A DNA stretch of 64,000 bases. Source: Devosia sp. (GTDB taxonomy: Bacteria > Pseudomonadota > Alphaproteobacteria > Rhizobiales > Devosiaceae). Shown here piece by piece: positions 51,876 through 60,291 of the stretch. The notes below the pieces were generated by a model that was not told the origin of the DNA, made no database searches, and was given only the letters and a program-made list of their open reading frames with translations. Positions within the stretch are counted from its first letter, which is position 1. Each line of letters starts with the position of its first letter. The position numbers and the translations under genes were made by a program. The DNA lies in the NCBI GenBank assembly GCA_016713105.1, contig JADJPS010000021.1:62001-126000 (forward strand). Reading direction: 5' to 3'.

Positions 51876-53690
51876 CTACTGCGCGGCGGGCGCCGCCGGG
51901 GTTTCGGCGGCGGGCGCCTGCATCGCCGGCGCCTCCATGGCAGGAGCTTCCATTGCCGGAGCCTGCATGGCCGGAGCCTCCATGGCCGGAGCCTGCATGG
52001 CCGGGGCATCCATCGCATTGGCTGCCGGAGCCTCGGCTGCCGGAGCTTCCGCCGGTGCCGGCTCGGGTTCCGGTGCCGGGGTGGCGTCGGTGATGCGGCC
52101 GTCGGTATAGGGCGTATAGGCGCCGCCGAGCTTGGCGATGTAGTCGGCCACGACGCGCTCGAGCGGCGGCCCGAAATCGTAGGCGTTCACGGAATTGGTC
52201 GCGAACATCTCGTAGCCGTCGCCGCCGCCACGGACGTAGTTGTTGGTTACCGCGCCATAGGTCTTGGCCGGGTCGATCGGCACCCAGGCATCACCCTCCT
52301 TGACCAGCACGTCGCTGATGCGCGAGCCGGCCGGCTTGGACTTGTCGAAGGTGTACTTGAGGCCGGCGACCTGCGGAAAGCGGCCGGCGACTTCCTCGAT
52401 CTGGCTGGCGCCGTTCTCGAGCGCGGCGACGATGTCGGCGCCGCTGATCTGGAACGTCGCGAGCGTGTTGGAGAAGGGCAGCACGGTCAGCACTTCGCCC
52501 ATGGTGATCTCGCCCGCATCGATATTGGCGCGCAGGCCGCCCGAGTTGGCGATCGAGATGGTCACGCCCTGGTCGGCGACGCGGTCGAGCTGGGCGTCGG
52601 CGACGAGGTTGCCCATGCCGCACTCCATGACACGGCACACATTGCGGTCACCGACGATCTCGGCGGTGGCGGAGCCCACCACCTCGGCCTTCAGCGCCTC
52701 GAGCGGGGCCGCGGCGGTCGCGACGCGCTCGAGGAAGCCGGCATCCGGGGTCACCGCGGCATCGAGGATGATCGGGTTGCCTTCCGCCTTGGTGATGTTG
52801 CCGGCATCGTCCCAGGTGATCTTGAGCTGGCCCAGGTACTTGGCATAGGCACCGGCCTGCACGATCGGCACATCCACGCCGTCCGGATTGGCCACCAGCG
52901 TCGGGTAGGGGCCGGCCGCCTTCTCGTCGGTGTTGGAGAGCAGCGTATGCGAGTGTCCGCCGACGATCAGGTCGACGCCCGACACCGCCGCGGCGACCTT
53001 GAGGTCGGTGGGCAGGCCGAGGTGGCTGAGCAGGATGACCTTGGTGATGCCGGCATCGTTGAGCGCCTGCGCCGCGCCGCGGGCATAGTCGATGGCGCTC
53101 TCGAACCTGACATTGTCGCCCGGCGAGGAGGTCTCGACGGTGTCCTCGGCCAGCGCGCCGATCACGCCGATCTTCTCGCCGCCGACAGTGAGCACCGTGA
53201 CGCCGGTGATCTTGCCGGCCAGCAGCGGCTCGTTGCTGACGTCGAAATTGCCGCCGATGATGGGGTGCTCGACCGCTTCGATGTACTTGGCGAACTCCTC
53301 GGGCCCGTCGTCGAACTCATGGTTGCCGGTCGCCGCAAGGTCGATGTCGAGGTCGTTGAAGAAGTCGGCGATGATCGAGGACTTGTACTGGGTGTAGAAC
53401 AGCGAGCCCTGGAACTCGTCACCGGCCGAGAACACGACGACGTTCTCGCCGGCGGCCTTTGCGGCGTCGCGCTGCGTGTCGATCGCGGTCTTGAGGCGCG
53501 CGATGCCGCCGAAGCACTCGCCCTTGGCTTCGCCATCGGCGTTGCAGTTCGAGTCCGATCCGGTGATCGACTCGAATCGGGAGTGGAAATCGTTGAAGTG
53601 CAGCAGCGTCAGCGAGAAGTCCGCATAGGCCGCGCCGGAGAACCCGGCTGCGAGTGCCAGCGCCGAGGCGCCAAACAGAAGTCGTTTCAT
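51876..53690 (-). CDS. Periplasmic bifunctional metallophosphatase/5'-nucleotidase with Ala-Pro-Met repeat tail
   Basis: A 604-aa UshA-like enzyme releasing phosphate from nucleotides. The signal peptide is MKRLLFGASALALAAGFSGA. Metallophosphatase motifs: LTLLHFNDFHSR, FSAGDEFQGS, AATGNHEFDDG and VGGHSHTLL. The 5'-nucleotidase C domain has ISIANSGGLRANIDAGEIT and NNYVRGGGDGYEMF. After about residue 535 the sequence turns into a proline/alanine linker (PEPEPAPAEAPAAEAP) and tandem pentapeptides APAM(Q/E), encoded by 15-bp DNA repeats. The tail is not part of the family fold and may be a cell-wall-spanning or length-variable linker. Confidence 0.92.
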   Translation of the reverse strand: MKRLLFGASALALAAGFSGAAYADFSLTLLHFNDFHSRFESITGSDSNCNADGEAKGECFGGIARLKTAIDTQRDAAKAAGENVVVFSAGDEFQGSLFYTQYKSSIIADFFNDLDIDLAATGNHEFDDGPEEFAKYIEAVEHPIIGGNFDVSNEPLLAGKITGVTVLTVGGEKIGVIGALAEDTVETSSPGDNVRFESAIDYARGAAQALNDAGITKVILLSHLGLPTDLKVAAAVSGVDLIVGGHSHTLLSNTDEKAAGPYPTLVANPDGVDVPIVQAGAYAKYLGQLKITWDDAGNITKAEGNPIILDAAVTPDAGFLERVATAAAPLEALKAEVVGSATAEIVGDRNVCRVMECGMGNLVADAQLDRVADQGVTISIANSGGLRANIDAGEITMGEVLTVLPFSNTLATFQISGADIVAALENGASQIEEVAGRFPQVAGLKYTFDKSKPAGSRISDVLVKEGDAWVPIDPAKTYGAVTNNYVRGGGDGYEMFATNSVNAYDFGPPLERVVADYIAKLGGAYTPYTDGRITDATPAPEPEPAPAEAPAAEAPAANAMDAPAMQAPAMEAPAMQAPAMEAPAMEAPAMQAPAAETPAAPAAQ

Positions 53691-53947
53691 ATCCCTGTCC
53701 TTTTCTGTGGAATCCGAGTGATCCGGATTCTTCTCTCACTGCCGTGCGACGCCCGCGTTACAGCGTCGCGGCACCCGTCCACCCCTTCGCAACTCCGGTG
53801 ACGGCAGGGAGTTAACAACAGTTCGCCGGGCGACGAAAGGGTACGCCTTGTCGCCGGTCTCGCCAGCCGGCGGCCGCCCGACAAATACCGCTGGCGTCGA
53901 GTCCGCTTTCGGCTACTCTCCGCCGGTTTTTGCGTGGAGTACACGCG

Positions 53948-54598
53948 ATGCGCAGCGCACTGATCGTCTGGGGTGGTTGGAACGGGCACGATCCGGAGGA
54001 ATGCGCGGCAATCTACCGGCGCTGGCTGCACGAGGACGGATACGCGGGGCGCGTCGAGCCGGATCTCGGGGTGTTTGCCGATCCGGCCATTCTCGAGCTG
54101 AGTCTCATCGTCCCGATCTACACCATGAGCCGCATCGACAAGGAGCCGCTGGCCAACCTGGTCAAGGCGATCGAAGGCGGTGTCGGCCTCGCCGGGCATC
54201 ACGGCGGCATGAGCGATGCGTTCCGCGAGGCGGTCGACTACCAGTTCGTCGTCGGCGGGCAGTGGGTCGCCCATCCGGGCAACATCATCGACTACACCGT
54301 CGACGTCACCCGGCCGGACGATCCGATCATGCAGGGCATTCCCGCCGCGTTCCCCTACACGTCCGAGCAGTACTACATGCACATGGACCCCTCGGTCGAA
54401 GTGCTGGCCACCACCACCTTTTCCGGACAGTACGCGCCCTGGACGAAGGGCGTGGTGATGCCGGTGGTGTGGAAGCGGCTGTACGGCGCCGGCCGCGTCT
54501 TCCACTCGACGCTGGGGCATCGCGCCAGCGAGTTCGAGAACCCCAACATGGCCACCATCCTCCGCCGCGGCATCAACTGGGCGGCACGAGCGGAGTAA
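53948..54598 (+). CDS. ThuA-domain protein (second, stand-alone)
   Basis: A 216-aa ThuA-like protein, MRSALIVWGGWNGHDPEECA, with LIVPIYTMSRIDKEPL, VGLAGHHGGMSDAFREAVDY and SEQYYMHMDPSVEVLATTTF. It is shorter than thuA and from a different subgroup. GTGGAG lies upstream of ATG 53948. No transporter or dehydrogenase partner is adjacent. It is divergent from the 5'-nucleotidase gene across 257 nt in which I see no clear motif. Substrate unknown. Confidence 0.85.
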   Translation: MRSALIVWGGWNGHDPEECAAIYRRWLHEDGYAGRVEPDLGVFADPAILELSLIVPIYTMSRIDKEPLANLVKAIEGGVGLAGHHGGMSDAFREAVDYQFVVGGQWVAHPGNIIDYTVDVTRPDDPIMQGIPAAFPYTSEQYYMHMDPSVEVLATTTFSGQYAPWTKGVVMPVVWKRLYGAGRVFHSTLGHRASEFENPNMATILRRGINWAARAE

Positions 54599-54722
54599 GT
54601 CCCTGCCGTCAGCCCGTTGTCGCGCGGCTCCGGCACTGCCATGGCAGTTGGCGTCTCCCTCCCTCTTGTGGGGAGGGATCAAGGGTGGGGGTGCCGCACG
54701 CACAGGCCATTGCACCGCGGCG

Positions 54723-55364
54723 TCACCGCCACCTCAGCACCCACCGTCCCAGCGCCGCTCCCGCCAGTGCCGAGATCAGGATCCCCAGCGTGTACCAGAT
54801 GGTGATGAAGGGCAGGCCGCTCTCGCCGCAGTGGAAGGCGTAGACCCAGGCGCTGGCGCCGCCGGCGGCAAGGCCGGTGGCGAAGCCGGCGAGCGGCAGG
54901 TTGGTCGGCGCCAGCCGGCGCATCGCTAGCGCCAGCGCGGCATGGATCGGCACCGACAGCACCACGATGTAGATCGGACAGACCAGGGCGGTGCCGCCGA
55001 GCAGCAGCTCGCGCACCGCCTCGGGCGGGGCGGCGAGGATCTGGAGGATGCCGCCGATGCCGAGCAGCACCACCAGTGCGACGACGCCAAGGACGGGCCG
55101 GCGCAGGTTGCCGCCCGGGCGGGCGAGGCGCATGGCCGCAACGAATCCCAGCACCGCGAAGCCGAGCGTGAAGCCGAATTTCGACCAGTAGGTCCACTGG
55201 CCGAACGCCGCCGGCAGGTCGGCGCGCAGCCCGATCCAGGGCAGCATGACGGCAAAGGCGAGCGCCGCCCCGATGCCGAGCGCCAGCAGCAGCCGGCGCG
55301 GCAGCGCGCCGCGCCGCACCGGTCGGATGTCGTCGGCCAGCCGGGCGATCAACTCATCGGTCAT
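54723..55364 (-). CDS. nrsF: NrsF-type membrane anti-sigma factor (DUF1109)
   Basis: A 213-aa protein: cytoplasmic N-terminus (MTDELIARLADDIRPVRRGA), then six hydrophobic helices. Two cysteines, Cys129 (GGTALVCPIYIVV) and Cys179 (VYAFHCGESGLPF), match the conserved pair needed for metal/redox sensing in Caulobacter NrsF. The start at 55364 lies inside the end of the sigma-factor gene (11-nt overlap), so the two are coupled. Confidence 0.88.
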   Translation of the reverse strand: MTDELIARLADDIRPVRRGALPRRLLLALGIGAALAFAVMLPWIGLRADLPAAFGQWTYWSKFGFTLGFAVLGFVAAMRLARPGGNLRRPVLGVVALVVLLGIGGILQILAAPPEAVRELLLGGTALVCPIYIVVLSVPIHAALALAMRRLAPTNLPLAGFATGLAAGGASAWVYAFHCGESGLPFITIWYTLGILISALAGAALGRWVLRWR

Positions 55365-55917
55365 CGCGGTCTCCCGGTGCAAAGCGCGCCGCCAGCGCCT
55401 TGAGGCCGCGGTGGATGGAGACCTTCGCCGCCGTTTCCGTCATCCCGACCTTGCGCGCTGCTTCGGCGATCGAGGCGCCCTCGAGCCGGACCTGCCGGAT
55501 CAGGTCCGCCGGGCGGGCGGGAAGCGTCGCGAGCGCCACCTCGACATCCATCCGCGCCGCGGTATCGCCGGCCTCGTCGCGGGCGAACAGCGCGGCATCG
55601 TCCTCGAGCGGCACGGTGTAGCGGATGCGGCTGCGCCGGTAGTGGTCGATCAGCTTGTAGCGCGCGATCGCGTAGGCCCAGGCGGTGAAGCGCTGGGTCG
55701 GATCGTAGGTCAGCCGCCGCGTATGGATGGCCATCAGGGTTTCCTGCACCAGGTCGTCGCGGTTGGCCGCCAGCGCAGCGCCGAGGCGTCGGGCGAAATA
55801 AGCCTTGAGCAGTCGGCCCAGTTCGTCGAGCAGCCGGCGATACGCCGCAGCGTCCCCGCCGAGCGCCGCGAGCATCTGGCCTCGAAGCCGAGCTTCCGTG
55901 TCTGCCGCGACGCTCAT
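55354..55917 (-). CDS. sigF: ECF sigma factor of the SigF/ECF16 type
   Basis: A 187-aa protein. Region 2 includes NRDDLVQETLMAIHTRRLTY and FTAWAYAIARYKLIDHYRRS. Region 4 includes LPARPADLIRQVRLEGASIA and VGMTETAAKVSIHRGLKALA. It precedes an NrsF-type anti-sigma factor, the pairing of Caulobacter SigF. A perfect GTAACC-N16-CGAA promoter points at it and another at the divergent genes, so it is autoregulated and probably controls the cytochrome b/molybdoenzyme pair. The -10 ends 10 nt before the ATG, so the mRNA would be almost leaderless. Confidence 0.88.
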   Translation of the reverse strand: MSVAADTEARLRGQMLAALGGDAAAYRRLLDELGRLLKAYFARRLGAALAANRDDLVQETLMAIHTRRLTYDPTQRFTAWAYAIARYKLIDHYRRSRIRYTVPLEDDAALFARDEAGDTAARMDVEVALATLPARPADLIRQVRLEGASIAEAARKVGMTETAAKVSIHRGLKALAARFAPGDRDDR

Positions 55918-55927
55918 CGATTCCCGG

Positions 55928-55953
55928 TTCGTTGCATCCTGGCGAAAGGTTAC
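55928..55953 (-). promoter_or_regulatory. SigF-type promoter of sigF-nrsF
   Basis: Minus strand GTAACC (55953-55948)-N16-CGAA (55931-55928), identical to the motif reported for Caulobacter SigF targets. Confidence 0.75.
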
Positions 55954-56009
55954 ACGCTCGGAGCAGGAATGTCGCGGGGCCTGCCCGCGTCACGAGCCGG
56001 TGAGCGGCG

Positions 56010-56035
56010 GTAACCGCGCCCCGTTCGGCCGCGAA
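56010..56035 (+). promoter_or_regulatory. SigF-type promoter of the cytochrome b / molybdoenzyme operon
   Basis: GTAACC (56010-56015)-N16-CGAA (56032-56035), about 110 nt upstream of ATG 56153. Confidence 0.75.
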
Positions 56036-56152
56036 CTGGGCTATGAGCGTGCCCGATGCGCGCCCGCGCCGATGAACTCTCCGTGATCGGCGCCTATCGC
56101 TCGCTGCGCTGCCGTTGCTGTGCGAGACTGTGCCGGACCGAGGAACGAGACC

Positions 56153-57031
56153 ATGACTGACCAGCCGATCGATGCCGCCGCTGCGGCGCCGCCGCAGCAG
56201 CCGAAGGGGCCGCTGATCTACCGGCAGTCGGTCTTCACCCGGCTGACCCACTGGGTCTGGGTCCTCGCCTTGTTCTTCCTGCTGCTCAGCGGCCTGCAGA
56301 TCTGGAACGCGCATCCGGCGCTCTACATCGGCCAGCAGTCCGGGTTCGAGTTCGACAACGCCGTCCTGCGCATTGGTGCGGAGAATACCGACGCCGGACC
56401 AAGGGGTTACACCATCCTCTTCGGGCAAAAGTTCGATACGACCGGGGTGCTGGGGATGAGCGGGTCCGCTGCCCGGCCGGACTATGTCGGCTTTCCCGGC
56501 TGGGCCACCATCCCCTCGGTGCGCGACCTCGCGACCGGCCGGGTGGTGCATTTCTTCTTCGGCTGGATCCTCGTCGGCACGCTCGCCGTCTGGCTTCTCG
56601 CCAGCCTCGTCAACGGCCACCTGTGGCGCGACATCATCCTCAAGCCGCGCGACCTCCGCGACCTGCCGCGCGACCTCTGGGCCCACCTGCGCTTCCGTTT
56701 CCGGCATGGCCGCAGCTACACGCCGCTGCAGAAGCTCGCCTACTTCATCGTCCTCGTCGTGCTGCTCCCGCTGGTCATTCTCACCGGCCTCGCCATGTCG
56801 CCGACGATGAATGCCGGCTGGCCCTGGCTGATCGAGGTGTTCGGCGGCCGGCAGACGGCTCGCACCCTGCATTTCGTCGCCATGCTCGGGCTGGTGCTGT
56901 TCTTCGTCGTGCACATCGCCATGGTGCTGCTCGCCGGCCCCTTCAACGAGTTGCGCTCGATGCTGACCGGCTACTACCGGGCCAGCCCCGGCACCGAACC
57001 CGACACCCCGAAAGGCCGCTCAAATGGCTGA
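56153..57031 (+). CDS. Cytochrome b561-type membrane electron donor
   Basis: A 292-aa protein with four transmembrane helices and the diheme cytochrome b (Ni-hydrogenase/formate dehydrogenase-like) pattern: FTRLTHWVWVLALFFLLLSG, GRVVHFFFGWILVGTLAVWL, LAYFIVLVVLLPLVILTGLA and TARTLHFVAMLGLVLFFVVH, each pair supplying heme-ligand histidines. It overlaps the molybdoenzyme gene by 8 nt and would pass quinol electrons to it across the membrane. A GAGGAACGAG ribosome site precedes ATG 56153. Confidence 0.9.
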   Translation: MTDQPIDAAAAAPPQQPKGPLIYRQSVFTRLTHWVWVLALFFLLLSGLQIWNAHPALYIGQQSGFEFDNAVLRIGAENTDAGPRGYTILFGQKFDTTGVLGMSGSAARPDYVGFPGWATIPSVRDLATGRVVHFFFGWILVGTLAVWLLASLVNGHLWRDIILKPRDLRDLPRDLWAHLRFRFRHGRSYTPLQKLAYFIVLVVLLPLVILTGLAMSPTMNAGWPWLIEVFGGRQTARTLHFVAMLGLVLFFVVHIAMVLLAGPFNELRSMLTGYYRASPGTEPDTPKGRSNG

Positions 57032-57821
57032 CCTGATCCTCAACCGCCGCCGGCTGATCGGGCTGTCCGCCGCCGGGGCCTCCTCGCTGCTGCTCGCCGG
57101 CTGCAACCAGTTCGATTTCCTCGCCCGCCGCAACGATCCGGTGCGCGATTTCCTCGAGCGCGCCAACCAGCTCACCTATTCGGCGCAGCGCGCGCTGGTG
57201 GGCGACCAGGTGCTGGCCCGCGAGTTCGCCGAGAGCGAGATTCGGCAGGGCCAGCGCCCCAATGGCTCCACCGACCCGCGCCAGAACGTCGAGGAATACC
57301 GGGCGCTGGTCGAGAGCGGCTTTGCCGGCTACCGGCTCCGGGTCACCGGCCTCGTCGAGACCGAGAAGAGCTACACGCTCGCCGAGCTGATGAACATGCC
57401 GTCCCGCAGCCAGATCACCCGGCACGATTGCGTCGAGGGCTGGAGCTGCATCGCCAGGTGGACCGGCGTGCCGCTCGCGCGCCTGCTCGACGAGGCGGGG
57501 GTGAAGCCCGCGGCGAAGTTCGTCGTCTATCACTGCTACGACCGGCTGGGCGGCGGCCTGAGCGCTCCCGAGGCCTATTACGAGAGCTCGGACCTGATCG
57601 ACGCCTTCCACCCCCAGACCATCTGCGCCTACGGCCTCAACACCGGCCCGCTGCCGGTCGAGAACGGCGCGCCCGTCCGCATCCGCATCGAACGAGCGCT
57701 CGGCTACAAGCAGCCCAAATACGTCCACACCATCGAACTGGTCGAGAGCTTCGCCCAGTACGGCCTGGGGCAGGGCGGCTACTGGGAGGACCACGGCTAC
57801 GACTGGTACGGCGGCATCTAG
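57024..57821 (+). CDS. Molybdopterin-dependent oxidoreductase (sulfite oxidase/MsrP fold)
   Basis: A 265-aa exported enzyme. The N-terminus has NRRRLIGLSAAGASSLLLAG then Cys27, a twin-arginine pattern combined with a lipobox, so probably a Tat-exported lipoprotein. The oxidoreductase molybdopterin domain follows. The expected Mo ligand is Cys136 in RHDCVEGWSCIARWTGVPLA. The end, HTIELVESFAQYGLGQGGYW, is typical. Its membrane partner, the cytochrome b, is translated just before. This is analogous to, but not clearly the same as, MsrPQ, which repairs methionine sulfoxide in periplasmic proteins. The substrate is therefore unproven. Confidence 0.88.
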   Translation: MADLILNRRRLIGLSAAGASSLLLAGCNQFDFLARRNDPVRDFLERANQLTYSAQRALVGDQVLAREFAESEIRQGQRPNGSTDPRQNVEEYRALVESGFAGYRLRVTGLVETEKSYTLAELMNMPSRSQITRHDCVEGWSCIARWTGVPLARLLDEAGVKPAAKFVVYHCYDRLGGGLSAPEAYYESSDLIDAFHPQTICAYGLNTGPLPVENGAPVRIRIERALGYKQPKYVHTIELVESFAQYGLGQGGYWEDHGYDWYGGI

Positions 57822-57832
57822 CCCGGCTCACG

Positions 57833-58680
57833 GCGGCGCAGTCGTCGCTCCCTCCTCGCCGAAGGCGGGGAGGGGGGACCGGCGAAGCCGGTGGGTGGGG
57901 TGCGCGCACCGACAAATGGGGTCGGGGTGGGGGTGGCCCTGCCGGTGCCGCAGGCTCGATGTCATCCCGGCGCAGGCCGGGACCAGCACTTTGCAGGGGC
58001 CGGGGGGCGGGGGGCGCGCGGCAGTGCACGGCTTGGCGCTGGTCCCCCTCCCGCCTTCGGCCGGGAGGAGGGCGACTGATGGGTTCAACCTTGGCGGCGC
58101 AGTCGTCGCTCCCTCCTCGCCGAAGGCGGGGAGGGGGGACCGGCGAAGCCGGTGGGTGGGGTGCGCGCACCCACCAAAGAGGTCGGGGTGGGGGGCGCCC
58201 TGCCGGTGCCGCAGGCTCGATGTCATCCCGGCGCAGGCCGGGACACAGCACTTTGCACAGGGGCCCTGATTGCGATGCATCGCAGGATCGGCCCCGGCCT
58301 GCGCCGGGGCGGGTGGCACGATGATGCCCCCAACAAGGCCGGGGCGTTGGGGCCCAGCCCACCCACCATGCTGCGCATGGTCCCCCCTCCCCGCCTTCGG
58401 CCGGGAGGGATAGGGGGCGACTGATGGGTTCAACCTTGGCGGCGCAGTCGTCGCTCCCTCCTCGCCGGAGGCGGGGAGGGGGGACCGGCGAAGCCGGTGG
58501 GTGGGGTGCCCGCACCCACCAACGAGGTCGGGGTGGGGGCGCCCTGCCGGTGCCGCAGGCTCGATGTCATCCCGGCGCAGGCCGGGACACAGCACTTTGC
58601 ACAGCCGCCGTGACTGGGATGCATCTCAGGATAGGCCCCGGCCTGCGCCGGGGTAACAGCGGTGGGGTGGCACAATGGTG
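57833..58680. repeat. Array of alternating palindromic elements (half A, half B, A, B, A, B)
   Basis: Occupies most of 57822-58810. Half A at 57833-57910, half B near 57945-57990, full A at 58040-58170 and 58359-58517, full B at 58209-58325 and 58552-58680. Sequence and order match the array at 50182-50678. Neighbouring A copies are about 313-320 bp apart. Open frames crossing it are artefacts of its GC bias. The rest of the region shows no gene. Confidence 0.87.
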
Positions 58681-58810
58681 CCCCCAGTCACCTCTAGCAG
58701 GTGGAGGGGGCGGCGGGCGCCGGCGGCAGACGCGTGTCGCATCCAAACCCCTCGACGCGGCCGCCAAGCGATGTAGTCTCCGACCAGCGCTGTCGAGGAG
58801 TGCCCCGCGA

Positions 58811-59209
58811 TTGACCCCCACCAAGCCCACCACGATCGAGGCTTACAACCGCGCCCAGGCGGGCGACGATCCGGCGATCTGCGATCGGCTCAGGGCGCTC
58901 TTCGACCGGCACCTGCCCGAGGCCGAGAGCAAGATCTGGCACGCCCATCCGGTGTGGTTCCTCGACGGCAATCCGATCGTCGGCTATAGCCGGCTGAAGC
59001 GCGGTATTCGCGTGCTGTTCTGGAGCGGGCAGTCCTTCACCACGCCCGGCCTCACGCCCGAGGGGAGCTTCAAGGCAGCCGATATCGGTTACTCAGCGCT
59101 CTCCGAGATCGACGCCGAGCGTCTCGGCCGCTGGCTCACGGAGGCGCGGAGCATCCAGTGGGACTACAAGAACATCGTCAGGAAGCGCCGCCTCGACCCG
59201 CTGTTCTGA
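58811..59209 (+). CDS. DUF1801-family protein
   Basis: A 132-aa cytoplasmic protein (LTPTKPTTIEAYNRAQAGDD...) with the DUF1801 core (LPEAESKIWHAHPVWFLDGN; GYSRLKRGIRVLFWSGQSF). A TTG start at 58811 is chosen: CGAGGAG lies 10 nt upstream, and further upstream the frame runs into repeats. Function is unknown; the fold is FrataxIn-like in related YdhG proteins. A terminator follows. Confidence 0.82.
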   Translation: MTPTKPTTIEAYNRAQAGDDPAICDRLRALFDRHLPEAESKIWHAHPVWFLDGNPIVGYSRLKRGIRVLFWSGQSFTTPGLTPEGSFKAADIGYSALSEIDAERLGRWLTEARSIQWDYKNIVRKRRLDPLF

Positions 59210-59232
59210 GGCGGCGAAGTGCGCCGCCTTTA
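59209..59232 (+). terminator. Terminator after the DUF1801 gene
   Basis: AGGCGGCG-AAGTG-CGCCGCCT, an 8-bp stem starting at the stop codon and followed by TTTA. Confidence 0.6.
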
Positions 59233-59305
59233 CCGTTCGATCACCCCGCGCGGCGACAATCGGCCCATCGATGTCCGAATCCCCGCGCCATGAGGTGACC
59301 TCTGC

Positions 59306-59799
59306 ATGCCCAGGCTCCCGCTCGTCCTTCTCGTCCTCTTCCTCGCGACGCCTGCGGCGGCCGCCGACTGGTTCTACGAAAATCTCGGGGTGCCCATCGC
59401 CTATGCCGATAACGGGGTGGCGCAGTTCCAGTTCGCCTGCCGCGGCGGCGACCTCGCCATGGGCTTCTGGGTGCGGGCGCCGCACCGGCAGGTGGCGGGC
59501 GCCGGTGCGATGAACCTCGCGCTGACCCCCGATCCGGCGCCGGGGTCCGCGGTCTCCGCCACCCCGGCACCAGCTTCGCCCAGGACATGCCGCTCATCCA
59601 CATCGATGGCACCTCGATGATCGTCCGCGGTCCGGTCGCCCGGCAATGGGCCCGCATCGCGCAGCGCGCGCAGGACACCCTGCGCGTCGCCTATGTCCGC
59701 AGAACCACCGGCGGCAAGCTCGAGGTCTTCGACCCCAACAGCTTCGGCGCCGCCGGCTCGTCCGCCGCCATCGGCAAGGTGCTCGAGCGCTGCGGGTGA
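59306..59799 (+). CDS. Small secreted protein of unknown function, frameshifted
   Basis: The signal peptide MPRLPLVLLVLFLATPAAAA is followed by DWFYENLGVPIAYADNGVAQ. Near 59562-59565 a C4 run has probably lost one C. Adding it continues the chain as PGTSFAQDMPLIHIDGTSMI, then VRGPVARQWARIAQRAQDTL to the stop at 59799, about 164 aa. No family is recognised. The layout resembles small periplasmic proteins with a single beta domain. Confidence 0.68.
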
Positions 59800-60291
59800 A
59801 GAGGGGCGTGAAAGCCCCCCGATCGGGGATAACGCCATTCAGCAGCGTGACAGCAATGTGGCGGCGGGGACGGAAACCGAAGCGTATCGAGTCATTCGCG
59901 CGTTCATCATTGTGGCGGAACCGGGATGCGGCCGGCCTATCCCCGCCGCCCGCCCGCTCCCCCCGCATGGCTCCCTGCGGGGCCGGTAGACGAAAGGCCT
60001 TGCATATTCGGGCCGTATCCCCCATATCCCCGCTTAGTCACCGGTCCGGGTTATCCTCGCATTGAGGAACCGGGCGTATAGTGGTGATGGACTTCTCTTC
60101 TTATCGGCCAGTTACGGTGAGCGGCGAAGTGCCCCGGATGCGGTCCCCGAAAGGGTGAGACCACCGGGAGACAGCGCAACCGTGCGGCAATCCCGTCGCC
60201 ATTGCATCGATCCATTCGCCGTGCCCGGAAGGGCTTCGGCGACCCTCCGCGTCGCCGGCTGGCCCGGTGCGCGCCAACGTGAGTTTTTCTT
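59800..60291 (+). other. Long leader upstream of the DEAD-box helicase gene with a structured RNA candidate
   Basis: A 492-nt region with no convincing gene. At 60133-60168 three nested stems can be drawn: CCCGG...CCGGG, GGTC...GACC and CCC-GAAA-GGG, the last closed by a GNRA tetraloop, with small internal loops. Cold-shock-type RNA helicase genes often have long structured leaders, so this may be a cis-regulatory element. It matches no riboswitch that I know. Confidence 0.45.

Noticed and set aside
57833..58680. CRISPR-like array
   Set aside because: Units are long, palindromic, alternating and imperfect, with no uniform short spacers and no cas genes.
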